From: Pseudomonas sp. 8AS
GTDB taxonomy: Bacteria > Pseudomonadota > Gammaproteobacteria > Pseudomonadales > Pseudomonadaceae
Length of the DNA stretch: 64,000 nucleotides
NCBI RefSeq assembly: GCF_902506505.1
Contig: NZ_LR733406.1
Location: forward strand, 3,303,679-3,367,678
Reading direction: 5' to 3'
Each line of letters starts with the position of its first letter. Within the stretch, counting starts at the first letter, position 1. The notes beneath the pieces were generated by a model. That model did not search any database, was not told the origin of the DNA, and worked only from the letters and a program-made list of their open reading frames with translations. The position numbers and the translations under genes were made by a program. Shown here one piece after another: positions 18,745-29,029 of the stretch.

Positions 18745-21354
18745 GTGCTTGAAGCCTATCGCAAACACGTAGCAGAGCGTGCCGCTCAGGGTATCGTGCC
18801 CCAGCCGCTAAACGCCGAACAAACCGCAGGCCTGGTCGAGCTGCTGAAGAATCCTCCGGCCGGCGAAGAAGCCTTCCTGGTCGACCTGATCACCAACCGC
18901 GTCCCCGCTGGCGTGGACGAAGCCGCCTACGTCAAGGCCGGTTTCCTCTCTGCCCTGGCCAAGGGCGAAGTCAGCTCCCCGCTGCTCTCCAAAACCCGCG
19001 CCGTCGAGCTGCTGGGCACCATGCAAGGTGGCTACAACATCACCACCATGGTTGAACTGCTGGACAACGCCGAGCTGGCCGCCGTTGCCGCCGAGCAACT
19101 GAAGCACACCCTGCTGATGTTCGACGCCTTCCACGACGTCGCCGAGAAGGCCAAAGCTGGCAATGCCAACGCCAAAGCCGTGCTGGCCTCCTGGGCCGAA
19201 GGCGAGTGGTTCCAGAACCGCCCTGCCGTTCCGGAAAAAGTCACCCTGACCGTGTTCAAGGTCACCGGCGAAACCAACACCGACGACCTGTCGCCGGCTC
19301 CGGACGCCTGGTCCCGCCCGGACATCCCGCTGCACGCCCTGGCCATGCTGAAAATGGCCCGCGACGGCATCAACCCGGATGCTCCGGGCTCCGTCGGCCC
19401 GATCAAGCAGATGGAAGCGCTGAAAGCCAAAGGCTTCCCGGTTGCCTACGTCGGTGACGTGGTCGGTACCGGCTCCTCGCGTAAATCCGCCACCAACTCG
19501 GTGCTGTGGTTCTTCGGCGACGACATTCCGTTTGTACCGAACAAGCGCGCCGGTGGTTTCTGCTTCGGCACCAAGATCGCCCCGATCTTCTACAACACCA
19601 TGGAAGACGCCGGCGCCCTGCCGATCGAATTCGACTGCACCAACCTGGCCATGGGCGACACCATCGACGTCTACCCGTACAAAGGCGAAGTGCGCCGTCA
19701 TGGCAGCGATGAGCTGGTCACCACTTTCCAGCTGAAAACCGACGTCCTGCTCGACGAAGTTCGCGCCGGCGGCCGTATTCCGCTGATCGTTGGCCGTGGC
19801 CTGACCGAGAAAGCCCGCGCCGAGCTGGGTCTGGCTCCGTCCACCCTGTTCAAGAAGCCGGAAGCCCCGGCCGACAGCGGCAAGGGTTTCACCCTGGCGC
19901 AGAAGATGGTCGGCCGCGCCTGCGGTCTGCAGGAAGGCCAAGGCGTACGCCCGGGCACCTACTGCGAACCGAAGATGACCACCGTGGGTTCGCAAGACAC
20001 CACTGGCCCGATGACCCGTGACGAGCTGAAAGACCTGGCGTGCCTGGGCTTCTCCGCCGACCTGGTGATGCAGTCCTTCTGCCACACCGCGGCTTATCCG
20101 AAGCCGATCGACGTCACCACCCACCACACCCTGCCGGACTTCATCATGACCCGCGGCGGCGTGTCCCTGCGTCCGGGCGACGGCATCATCCATAGCTGGC
20201 TGAACCGCATGCTGCTGCCGGATACCGTCGGTACCGGTGGCGACTCGCACACCCGTTTCCCGATGGGTATCTCCTTCCCGGCCGGTTCCGGCCTGGTAGC
20301 CTTCGCCGCGGCCACCGGCGTGATGCCGCTGGACATGCCGGAGTCGGTACTGGTGCGCTTCAAGGGCAAGCTGCAACCGGGCATCACCCTGCGTGACCTG
20401 GTGCATGCCATCCCCTACTACGCGATCAAGGCAGGTCTCTTGACCGTCGAGAAGAAGGGCAAGATCAACGCCTTCTCCGGCCGCATCCTGGAGATCGAAG
20501 GCCTGGACGAGCTGACCGTTGAACAGGCTTTCGAGCTGTCCGACGCCTCCGCCGAGCGCTCCGCTGCCGGTTGCACCATCAAGCTGCCGGAAAAGGCCAT
20601 CGCCGAGTACCTGCGCTCCAACATCACCATGCTGCGCTGGATGATTGGCGAAGGTTACGGCGATGCCCGTACCCTGGAGCGTCGCGCCAAAGCCATGGAA
20701 GCCTGGCTGGCCAACCCGCAACTGCTGGAAGCCGACAAGGACGCCGAGTACGCCGAGATCATCGAGATCGATCTGGCCGACGTCAAAGAGCCTGTGCTCT
20801 GCGCGCCGAACGACCCGGACGACGCCCGTCTGCTGTCCACCGTTGCCGGTGAGAAGATCGACGAAGTGTTTATCGGTTCGTGCATGACCAACATCGGTCA
20901 CTTCCGCGCTGCCGGCAAGCTGCTGGACAAGGTCAAGGGTGGCATTCCGACCCGCTTGTGGCTGGCTCCGCCGACCAAGATGGACGCCCACCAGCTGACC
21001 GAGGAAGGCTACTACGGCATCTACGGCAAGGCTGGCGCGCGCATGGAAATGCCGGGCTGCTCGCTGTGCATGGGTAACCAGGCTCGCGTACAGACCGGTT
21101 CGACCGTGGTCTCCACCTCGACCCGTAACTTCCCGAACCGTCTGGGCGATGCCACCAACGTGTACCTGGCCTCTGCCGAACTGGCAGCGGTCGCCTCGAT
21201 CACCGGCAAGCTGCCGACCGTCGAGGAGTACATGGAGTACGCGAAGAACATCGACAGCATGGCTGCCGACGTTTACCGCTACCTCTCCTTCGACCAGATC
21301 GCCGAGTTCCGCGAAGCCGCTGCCAACGCCAAGATCCCGGCCGTACAGGTCTAA
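18745..21354 (+). CDS. acnB: Aconitate hydratase B
   Basis: AcnB interconverts citrate and isocitrate in the TCA cycle through a 4Fe-4S cluster. GTG at 18745 preceded by GAGGG gives 869 residues starting [16 protein letters not shown], the normal AcnB N-terminus. Order of domains is HEAT-like (1-160), swivel domain 4, then domains 1-3. Cluster ligands are in [10 protein letters not shown] (one Cys) and GCSLCMGNQ (two Cys). In P. aeruginosa the iron-responsive PrrF sRNAs repress aconitase, so the structured leader is of interest. Confidence 0.97.
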   Translation: MLEAYRKHVAERAAQGIVPQPLNAEQTAGLVELLKNPPAGEEAFLVDLITNRVPAGVDEAAYVKAGFLSALAKGEVSSPLLSKTRAVELLGTMQGGYNITTMVELLDNAELAAVAAEQLKHTLLMFDAFHDVAEKAKAGNANAKAVLASWAEGEWFQNRPAVPEKVTLTVFKVTGETNTDDLSPAPDAWSRPDIPLHALAMLKMARDGINPDAPGSVGPIKQMEALKAKGFPVAYVGDVVGTGSSRKSATNSVLWFFGDDIPFVPNKRAGGFCFGTKIAPIFYNTMEDAGALPIEFDCTNLAMGDTIDVYPYKGEVRRHGSDELVTTFQLKTDVLLDEVRAGGRIPLIVGRGLTEKARAELGLAPSTLFKKPEAPADSGKGFTLAQKMVGRACGLQEGQGVRPGTYCEPKMTTVGSQDTTGPMTRDELKDLACLGFSADLVMQSFCHTAAYPKPIDVTTHHTLPDFIMTRGGVSLRPGDGIIHSWLNRMLLPDTVGTGGDSHTRFPMGISFPAGSGLVAFAAATGVMPLDMPESVLVRFKGKLQPGITLRDLVHAIPYYAIKAGLLTVEKKGKINAFSGRILEIEGLDELTVEQAFELSDASAERSAAGCTIKLPEKAIAEYLRSNITMLRWMIGEGYGDARTLERRAKAMEAWLANPQLLEADKDAEYAEIIEIDLADVKEPVLCAPNDPDDARLLSTVAGEKIDEVFIGSCMTNIGHFRAAGKLLDKVKGGIPTRLWLAPPTKMDAHQLTEEGYYGIYGKAGARMEMPGCSLCMGNQARVQTGSTVVSTSTRNFPNRLGDATNVYLASAELAAVASITGKLPTVEEYMEYAKNIDSMAADVYRYLSFDQIAEFREAAANAKIPAVQV

Positions 21355-21372
21355 GCGTTAGCTGCAATGCAG

Positions 21373-21399
21373 AAGCCCCGCCTGGTGCGGGGCTTTTTC
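21373..21399 (+). terminator. acnB terminator
   Basis: AAGCCCCGC/GCGGGGCTT forms a 9-bp stem with loop CTGGT, followed by TTTCTTT. It lies 19 bases after the acnB stop. Confidence 0.92.
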
Positions 21400-21400
21400 T

Positions 21401-21430
21401 TTGGCTATGTCCCAATAGCGTGTTGCATGG
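21401..21430. repeat. Copy of the CCAATAGCGTGTTG repeat end
   Basis: TTGGCTATGT followed by CCCAATAGCGTGTTG nearly repeats, in inverted orientation, the right end of the element at 41670-42124 (42107-42131). Only one end is present here, so it is a partial or degenerate copy. Confidence 0.6.
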
Positions 21431-21701
21431 GGAAGCGGGCATGAACTGCCCCGTATTTCGCGGCATGCATATGCGGATGCTCGTAGCCAAACCCAACAAA
21501 TAGAGTCGGGCTCGCCAGGCTTCGTCATGCCCCCCTCAACCCAACCTACGGGTTATCACTCAAGTAACAGGTAACTGGGGGATTACCTTTCTGTTGCCTA
21601 CCATAACCCCAGGGAATCGCCGCCATGAGCACTGGCGCTTTTACATCGCCAGTCCCTGTCCCTAATCTCGCCAGTGCCCATAACAACAACGAGAAACACC
21701 C
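21431..21701. other. Non-coding stretch between acnB repeat end and MAPEG gene
   Basis: No ORF with family features is visible. The segment has AACCCAAC twice (near 21492 and 21538) and CCTACGGG, sequence typical of dispersed Pseudomonas intergenic repeats. The MAPEG promoter should lie near its right end. Confidence 0.4.
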
Positions 21702-22076
21702 ATGCCCTACAGCGTCTATATCGCCGCGATTCTGTCCCTGCTGCTGATCGGCCTGTCACTCAACGTCTCGCGCCTGCGCATGCGCCACCAGGTCGCCTTC
21801 GGCGAAGGCGGCCAGACCGATCTGCTCAAGGCCGTGCGCGCCCATGGCAACAGCCTGGAGCAATCGGTGCTGTTCATCGTTCTGCTCTACCTGGGCGAAA
21901 CCAGCGGGCAGATCAGCCCGGCGCTGACCGCCGCCCTCGGTTTCGCCTTCATCATGCTGCGCCTGCTCTACTGCACCGGTCTGTTCGCCCGCCTGCTCCT
22001 GCTGCGCCAGGTCAGCCACGGCCTGACCATGCTGGTGCTGCTGGTGGTCAGCATCCTGCTGTTGCTGCCGCAATGA
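21702..22076 (+). CDS. MAPEG family membrane protein
   Basis: The 124-residue protein has four hydrophobic segments (about 5-22, 52-68, 75-95, 102-121). It carries the MAPEG signature region KAVRAHGNSLEQSVLFIVLL with the conserved Arg, His, Asn and Glu. Human relatives are glutathione transferases or eicosanoid enzymes; bacterial members are mostly uncharacterised inner-membrane proteins. Its stop overlaps the ATG of the next gene (ATGA), implying coupled translation and probably a joint function. Confidence 0.88.
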   Translation: MPYSVYIAAILSLLLIGLSLNVSRLRMRHQVAFGEGGQTDLLKAVRAHGNSLEQSVLFIVLLYLGETSGQISPALTAALGFAFIMLRLLYCTGLFARLLLLRQVSHGLTMLVLLVVSILLLLPQ

Positions 22077-22534
22077 GCAGCGACGAAAGCAAGATCGCCC
22101 TCTACCGGTGGGTCAACGGTTTCACCGGCCCGCTGGCGCGCACGCGCTGGCACTGGCGCACGCGCTGGATGGCGCGCCTGCTGGCGCAGCTGATCTGGCG
22201 CAAGAACCGTGGTCAGCCACAGCACGGCACCCTGGCCATCGCCGAGGAATGGCGCCGGCTGTTCGGCCTGCCGCAGTTCTGGAGCATCGAGCGTCTGGAG
22301 GACGACACCGCCTACTGCGAGATCCGCTTCCCCTGCTCGCTGGAAGGCAGCGGTGATGTGGCTGCCTGCAATCGCCTGATGGAGTACGACCGCGCCCTGC
22401 TGAAGAAGATCGGCGGGCAGCTGGTGGTCCTGCAATCGCGCGCCGATCCACAGATTCGCGGCGGCTGCCAGGTGGCCATTCGCCGTATCGAGGATCGGCG
22501 CAGCGATCTGATCCCGGCGCGCCAGCTCGACTGA
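22073..22534 (+). CDS. Conserved protein of unknown function, coupled to the MAPEG gene
   Basis: This 153-residue protein overlaps the MAPEG stop by four bases (ATGA). It has a basic, tryptophan-rich N-terminus (RTRWHWRTRWMARLLAQLIW). The C-terminal half has spaced cysteines (YCEIRFPCSL, AACNRLMEYD, RGGCQVAIRR). The pattern weakly recalls the L-2-amino-thiazoline-4-carboxylate hydrolase-like fold, but I would not assign that. No signal peptide is evident. Confidence 0.7.
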   Translation: MSSDESKIALYRWVNGFTGPLARTRWHWRTRWMARLLAQLIWRKNRGQPQHGTLAIAEEWRRLFGLPQFWSIERLEDDTAYCEIRFPCSLEGSGDVAACNRLMEYDRALLKKIGGQLVVLQSRADPQIRGGCQVAIRRIEDRRSDLIPARQLD

Positions 22535-22613
22535 GCCACCCCTGGCTTGCCCACTGCCGGCGCAATGGAGAAGATGGCGCCAGCAGTTCTACCAGGGAAA
22601 TGGAGCGGCCTTT

Positions 22614-23516
22614 GTGCGCTTGGAAATGAAGCACCTGCGCCTGGTGCGTAGCATCAGCCAGACCGGCAATCTGACCCGCGCCGCCGAGGCGCTGTTCATC
22701 TCGCAACCGGCATTGAGCAAGCAACTGGCCGAACTGGAAGAACGCCTGGGCCTGGCCCTGTTCCAGCGTACGCAGAAGGCCATGCTGCCGACCGAGGCCG
22801 GCCTGGCCTTCGATGACCACGCCCAGCGCATCCTCGGTGACGTGGCGGTGCTGGAAGAGCATCTGGCGCGCTTTGCCCGTGGCGACTCCGGACGCCTGCG
22901 CCTGGCCATCGACCGCATGCACCTGAGCGACTGGCTGGCGGACTTCCTGCAAGAATTCCGCCGACGCTTCCCGCAGATCGAGGTGCAGGTGAAACAGGTG
23001 CCCAATCTGCTCGACAGCCTGCTAGCCCATGACTGCGACATCGCCATCCTCGGCGAAACCAGCGCGGCCAGCGGGGTCGACTGGCTGGCACTGAACCGTG
23101 ACGAGATAGTCGCCATCCTGCCGCCGGGCCATGCCCTGGGCGCCAAGCCCTGGCTGGAGGCCAGCGATCTGGCCGGAGCCGACCTGCTCTATCACTTCAA
23201 ACTGGAGCAATCCCTGCTCTATCGCCGCTACCTGCATCCGCAGCGCATCGAGCTGGGCTCGCTGCAGCATATCCAGGACATTGCCACGATCATCGCCCTG
23301 GTGCGCGCCGGACTCGGTATCAGCCTGCTGCCACGGCGCCAACTGCAGGGCGACGAAAGTGGCCTGCTGGTCAGGCCGGTAGGAGCCGAAGGCATGGTCT
23401 TCCGCTGGCAGGCCGCCGTGGCCAGCGACGAGCGCCGGCCATTCGTGCGAGCCGCACTGCAGCTGTTGCAGGAACAGCTGCAGCGCGCCGACCTCACTGC
23501 TCCAACCAGCCCCTGA
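22614..23516 (+). CDS. LysR-type transcriptional regulator
   Basis: The 300-residue protein starts at a GTG with GGAG eight bases upstream. The winged helix-turn-helix covers residues about 5-65 (LTRAAEALFISQPALSKQLAELEERLG), followed by a linker helix and a substrate-binding domain. The overall layout resembles MetR-like members, though the ligand cannot be read. It follows the MAPEG pair in the same direction after 79 bases, so it may regulate that pair or a distant target. Confidence 0.9.
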   Translation: MRLEMKHLRLVRSISQTGNLTRAAEALFISQPALSKQLAELEERLGLALFQRTQKAMLPTEAGLAFDDHAQRILGDVAVLEEHLARFARGDSGRLRLAIDRMHLSDWLADFLQEFRRRFPQIEVQVKQVPNLLDSLLAHDCDIAILGETSAASGVDWLALNRDEIVAILPPGHALGAKPWLEASDLAGADLLYHFKLEQSLLYRRYLHPQRIELGSLQHIQDIATIIALVRAGLGISLLPRRQLQGDESGLLVRPVGAEGMVFRWQAAVASDERRPFVRAALQLLQEQLQRADLTAPTSP

Positions 23517-23640
23517 GCCAGGCTACTGCGCCTTGCGGCGCCGGCTGTGCGGATTCTCGTGGAGCCCAGGCGAGGCTGAACGCCACCCTCTTCCAGCCAC
23601 GCAGCAGTCGCCGCGCTTGCGCCCCGACCTGCAGCAGCGT

Positions 23641-25414
<1,774 letters not shown>

Positions 25415-25423
25415 GAATAGTCC

Positions 25424-25948
25424 TTAGCCGAGATCGGCAGCCGCCCACGCGGGACACGGCGCCTCATCGATCAGTACCGCACAGTGCAGCGGCACACGGG
25501 GAAAGAGGGTCAGCAAATCGGCGTTGCGCAGGCGCACGCAGCCATGGGACAGCGGCACGCCCATGGGTTCCCGCTCGGGGGTGCCGTGCAGGTAGATGTA
25601 GCGCCGGAAGGTATCCACCGGGCCCAGGCGATTGCGTCCCGGCTCGCAGCCACTCAACCAGAGGATGCGCGTGAGGATCCAGTCGCGCCCGGGAAACTGC
25701 TGGTCCAGCGCGGCACTCCATACCTCGCCGGTCCAGCGCCGACCCCGCAGCACCGCCCCCGCCGGCAAACCGGCGCCGATCTTCGCCCGCACCTGATGGC
25801 GGCCACGGGGGGTGCAGTTGGAACCGCCCTGCTCGCCCGCACCATTTAGCGCCGTGGAGACGGGCAGGCGCAGCAGCAGCTGCCCGTCGGCAAAACCGTA
25901 CAGGCACTGATCGGCGAGGGAAATGTGCAGGAAATCGAGCGAACGCAT
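25424..25948 (-). CDS. L,D-transpeptidase (YkuD domain) without signal peptide
   Basis: The 174-residue protein is a single YkuD domain. The catalytic motif is HGTPEREPMGVPLSHGCVRL with the nucleophilic Cys around residue 136. The domain begins at the N-terminus (MRSLDFLHISLADQCLYGF), leaving no room for a signal peptide or anchor. It lies nine bases from nagZ, so it probably belongs to the nagZ transcript. Family members make L,D-crosslinks or attach lipoproteins in the periplasm. Location of this one is uncertain; it might be cytosolic and act on recycled muropeptides. Confidence 0.88.
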   Translation of the reverse strand: MRSLDFLHISLADQCLYGFADGQLLLRLPVSTALNGAGEQGGSNCTPRGRHQVRAKIGAGLPAGAVLRGRRWTGEVWSAALDQQFPGRDWILTRILWLSGCEPGRNRLGPVDTFRRYIYLHGTPEREPMGVPLSHGCVRLRNADLLTLFPRVPLHCAVLIDEAPCPAWAAADLG

Positions 25949-25992
25949 AGGCGCCTAGCTTAGCCGATCGGCCCGCCCGGGCACAGCCGCAA

Positions 25993-26697
25993 TCAGGCTT
26001 TTGCCGCGGCGACGACCTTGGCTCGTGGCTTCAGCTGGGCGGTGGCCAGCGCTTCGCTGCTGACGCCGGTTTCCGCGCGCATGCCGGCGGCGAGGAACGG
26101 CACCATCAGGCGCATGACCTGCTCGATCGAGGTATCCACGCCGAAATCGTTCTCGGCGATGGCGCGCAGTGCCTTGATCCCGGACATGCTGAACGACGCC
26201 GCGCCGAGCATGAAGTGCACCCGCCAGAACAGCTCCAGCGGCGGGATGCGCGGCGCGGCTTCGTGCAGCAGGACCAGGTAACGGCGAAACACCTTGCCGT
26301 ACATGTCTTCCAGGTAGCGACGCAGGTGGCCCTGGCTCTGGCTGAAGGCCAGCCCCAGCAGGCGCATGAAGATCGACAGGTCGTTGCCGCTGCGCGGTTT
26401 GACCGCCAGGGCCTGCTCCACCAGCATTTCCAGCAGATCCTCGAGGCTGGCCTTGCTCTCGGGCTTGGCCTGGCGACGATCCAGTTCCTTTTCCAGGCTG
26501 ACGCAGAACGGCCCGAGAAAGCGCGAGAACACCGCCTGGATCAGCGCCTTCTTGGAGCCGAAGTGGTAGTTGACCGCCGCCAGATTGACCCCAGCCTTGC
26601 TGGTGATCAGACGCAGAGAAGTCTCGGCGAAGCCTTTTTCCGCGAACAACTGCTCTGCCGCATCAAGAATGCGCTCGACAGTTTCTGACTGAGCCAT
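25993..26697 (-). CDS. psrA: TetR-type fatty acid sensing regulator PsrA
   Basis: The 234-residue protein has an N-terminal TetR helix-turn-helix (ILDAAEQLFAEKGFAETSLRLI, residues 9-52) and a C-terminal acyl-binding domain. PsrA of P. aeruginosa represses its own gene and fadBA5, activates rpoS, and releases DNA on binding long-chain fatty acids. Start at 26697 gives MAQSETVERI. Two perfect CAAAC/GAAAC-N4 palindromes immediately upstream fit autoregulation. fadBA is 6 kb away in this window, as in PAO1. Confidence 0.95.
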   Translation of the reverse strand: MAQSETVERILDAAEQLFAEKGFAETSLRLITSKAGVNLAAVNYHFGSKKALIQAVFSRFLGPFCVSLEKELDRRQAKPESKASLEDLLEMLVEQALAVKPRSGNDLSIFMRLLGLAFSQSQGHLRRYLEDMYGKVFRRYLVLLHEAAPRIPPLELFWRVHFMLGAASFSMSGIKALRAIAENDFGVDTSIEQVMRLMVPFLAAGMRAETGVSSEALATAQLKPRAKVVAAAKA

Positions 26698-26712
26698 GAC
26701 ATCTCCACCTGA

Positions 26713-26739
26713 CAAACACTTGTTTGAAACATACGTTTC
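26713..26739. promoter_or_regulatory. Double PsrA operator in the psrA promoter
   Basis: CAAAC-ACTT-GTTTG (26713-26726) and GAAAC-ATAC-GTTTC (26726-26739) are perfect palindromes sharing one G. Both fit the PsrA consensus (G/C)AAAC-N2-4-GTTT(G/C). They start 16 bases before the psrA ATG. Confidence 0.85.
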
Positions 26740-26894
26740 AGGCCGGTGCCATGTCAAGCCTCACGAGCCCAATCATGGCCGACCGGTCACGCATTTAACC
26801 ATAGTGCAGATTGCCCGGGCTTTGTGCCAAGCAGGCAGGCGGTACAAAAGCCCGGGCCGGTAGAGAGAAAAGAACAGTTGCCAGGGCAAGATCA

Positions 26895-26929
26895 CTGTAT
26901 ATAATCACAGCAACTGTATAAACAGACAG
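26895..26929 (+). promoter_or_regulatory. Two LexA (SOS) boxes upstream of lexA
   Basis: CTG-N10-CAG occurs at 26895-26910 (CTGTATATAATCACAG) and at 26914-26929 (CTGTATAAACAGACAG). Both end shortly before the lexA ATG at 26939. The first is close to the consensus; the second is weaker in its right half. Confidence 0.9.
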
Positions 26930-26938
26930 ACGACCATC

Positions 26939-27550
26939 ATGCTCAAGCTCACGCCCCGCCAAGCCGAAATCCTCGCCTTCATCAAGCGTTGCCTGGAAGC
27001 CAATGGTTATCCACCGACTCGCGCCGAGATCGCCCAGGAGCTGGGCTTCAAGTCGCCCAACGCCGCCGAGGAACATCTCAAGGCCCTGGCCCGCAAGGGC
27101 GCCATCGAGATGACTCCCGGCGCCTCGCGCGGCATCCGCATTCCCGGTTACGAGCCGGAAGCCCAGGAAGAAGAAGGCCTGCCGATCATCGGCCGGGTCG
27201 CCGCCGGTGCGCCGATCCTGGCCCAGCAGCATGTCGAGGAATCCTGCCAGATCAATCCGGGCTTCTTCCACCCGCGCGCCGACTACCTGCTGCGGGTGCG
27301 CGGCATGAGCATGAAGGATATCGGCATCTACGATGGCGACCTGCTCGCCGTACACACCACCCGTGAAGCCCGCAACGGCCAGATAGTAGTCGCCCGCATC
27401 GACGACGAAGTCACGGTCAAGCGCTTCCAGCGCAGCGGCAACAAGGTGCTGCTGATTGCCGAAAACCCCGAGTTCGCCCCGATCGAAGTGAATCTGGAAG
27501 AACAGGATCTGATCATCGAAGGTTTGAGTGTCGGCGTGATCCGTCGCTAA
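26939..27550 (+). CDS. lexA: SOS repressor LexA
   Basis: The 203-residue protein has the winged helix domain ([26 protein letters not shown] split across residues 25-50). It also has the S24 autoprotease domain with Ala89-Gly90 cleavage site in RVAAGAP, Ser124 in RGMSMKD and Lys161 in VTVKRF. RecA filaments trigger self-cleavage and induction of the SOS regulon. Tandem SOS boxes in front and sulA behind (33-base gap) make an autoregulated lexA-sulA operon, as in P. aeruginosa. Confidence 0.98.
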   Translation: MLKLTPRQAEILAFIKRCLEANGYPPTRAEIAQELGFKSPNAAEEHLKALARKGAIEMTPGASRGIRIPGYEPEAQEEEGLPIIGRVAAGAPILAQQHVEESCQINPGFFHPRADYLLRVRGMSMKDIGIYDGDLLAVHTTREARNGQIVVARIDDEVTVKRFQRSGNKVLLIAENPEFAPIEVNLEEQDLIIEGLSVGVIRR

Positions 27551-27583
27551 CGTGATTCGCCACCAAGCAGTAAGGAGAGCTTC

Positions 27584-28057
27584 ATGCAGTTCCCGCAGTC
27601 GCTGAATCGTTCGCAACTTCCGCTGTTTGAAGCTTTCCTGGGGCAGAGCATGGCCCCCCTCCTGCTCGATTCGGCCGAGCTGCCGACCTGGCTGGAAGAG
27701 CCAGAGCCGATCAGCGAGCTCGCCCTGTCCGGCTCGCTCGGCCACTGCCGCCACCTGCTAGGGCCGGTACTGCGCGAGCTGAGCCAGAACCAGGACGCCC
27801 GCTGGCTGACCCTGGTCGCCCCGCCCGCCAGCCTGACCACCGCCTGGCTGCGCAGTGCGGGCCTCAACCTGGACCGCCTGCTGGTTCTGCAACCGCGCGC
27901 CGGGCAGAACGCCCTCGAACTCGCCTGCGAAGCGCTGCGCCTGGGGCGCAGCCATACCGTGGTCAGCTGGATCGACCTGCAGCCGACTCAGCGCCAAAGC
28001 CTGAGCAGCGCCGCCCGCCTGGGCAGTGCGCAGAGCCTGAATATTCGCCTGGATTGA
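27584..28057 (+). CDS. sulA: SOS cell division inhibitor SulA
   Basis: SulA binds FtsZ and blocks septation during DNA damage. The 157-residue protein ends with the conserved core LTLVAPPASLTTAWLRSAGL and LLVLQPRAGQNALELACEALRLG. The latter is the RecA-like fold shared with ImuA-type proteins. An AAGGAGAG ribosome site precedes the ATG. It follows lexA and lacks its own SOS box, so induction should come from the lexA promoter. Confidence 0.92.
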   Translation: MQFPQSLNRSQLPLFEAFLGQSMAPLLLDSAELPTWLEEPEPISELALSGSLGHCRHLLGPVLRELSQNQDARWLTLVAPPASLTTAWLRSAGLNLDRLLVLQPRAGQNALELACEALRLGRSHTVVSWIDLQPTQRQSLSSAARLGSAQSLNIRLD

Positions 28058-28136
28058 ACCGACTAGCGCCGCAGCTGCCTAGCCAAAGCTGAAAGACCTG
28101 TGGCGCCGGGCAAGCCTGACTCGCCCGGACAAAGGG

Positions 28137-28370
28137 TCAGTGCAGAACGCGCGGCTGATCGTCGTGTTCGAGATCGCCTTCGGCCAGCCGGCCGGCCATC
28201 TGCACGCCGATATTGAGCATGGCCTTGGCCACCTCGACATGCTGCCCCTGCAGGAACGCCTTGGCGTCGGCGGAGAAATCCAGGGTGACCAGGGTTTCCT
28301 CATCCTCGGCACGGCGCAGGGCAATGCGGCCGTCAGGAAGCTCGACGATTTCCAGGAAGGATGTGGGCAT
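28137..28370 (-). CDS. Small conserved protein of unknown function
   Basis: This 77-residue acidic protein starts MPTSFLEIVELPDGRIALRR and ends with an Asp/His-rich tail. The ATG at 28370 has GGAG nine bases upstream; a TTG five codons earlier is the alternative. It corresponds in position to a small hypothetical gene next to sulA in P. aeruginosa. No cysteine, membrane segment or known motif is visible. Confidence 0.78.
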   Translation of the reverse strand: MPTSFLEIVELPDGRIALRRAEDEETLVTLDFSADAKAFLQGQHVEVAKAMLNIGVQMAGRLAEGDLEHDDQPRVLH

Positions 28371-28441
28371 AAACAAGTTCTCCAATCAGGCGCGCAGTGT
28401 AACAGCCCAGGGAAAACCGCCCTAGCCCACCCATCTTGTAC

Positions 28442-28960
28442 TCAGCACTCGCTGAGCGACTCGCGAAAGCGCAGGGCCAGCTGCTTGAGCTGCTGGCGCC
28501 AGGCCTCCAGTTCTTCGCGGCCCAGCGGCGGCACTTCCTCTTCGACACTGACCGCCTGGATCAGCGGCAAAGTCGGATCGACCTTGGCCGTCTTCGGCGC
28601 CTGCGGCGGCTGAAACAGCTTGGCGTAGGCCAGCAGCAACTGAGCCAGCCAGGTTTCCGACTGTTGCGCCAGCTCGACCAGCTCGGCCAATTCCGGGCTC
28701 GGCGCCTCCTGCAGCACGGCCTGATTCAGCAGCAATTCGGCGCGCGGCACATTCGCCTGCGGCAAACGGTAGTAACCGGCAATCTCGTGGCACAGCCCCA
28801 GCAGCGCGCCGTACAGGTGGAACAACGCCGCCTCGCGCTCGGCCTGAACCTGACCGAGACCGTTCATTGCCCGGCCTTCTTCAGCCTTGCGCAGGTTTTC
28901 CAGGGCCAGGCCGGCGAAATAGAGCTTCTGGTTGGTGCGGGTATACAGTTCTTGTGCCAT
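28442..28960 (-). CDS. DUF6586-type helical protein of unknown function
   Basis: The 172-residue protein (MAQELYTRTNQKLYFAGLAL) is predicted almost all helical, with leucine-rich heptads and a central EHRE-type charged region. It lies just downstream of topA on the same strand (69 bases), a placement conserved in Pseudomonas. No catalytic motif is seen. The family label is from memory and should be treated as tentative. Confidence 0.78.
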   Translation of the reverse strand: MAQELYTRTNQKLYFAGLALENLRKAEEGRAMNGLGQVQAEREAALFHLYGALLGLCHEIAGYYRLPQANVPRAELLLNQAVLQEAPSPELAELVELAQQSETWLAQLLLAYAKLFQPPQAPKTAKVDPTLPLIQAVSVEEEVPPLGREELEAWRQQLKQLALRFRESLSEC

Positions 28961-29029
28961 GGCAAGGCTCTCCAGACTCGTGCGCGGCGGATCGCCTGGC
29001 GGCGCGCCAGGCGCGCCGCAACGGATCGA

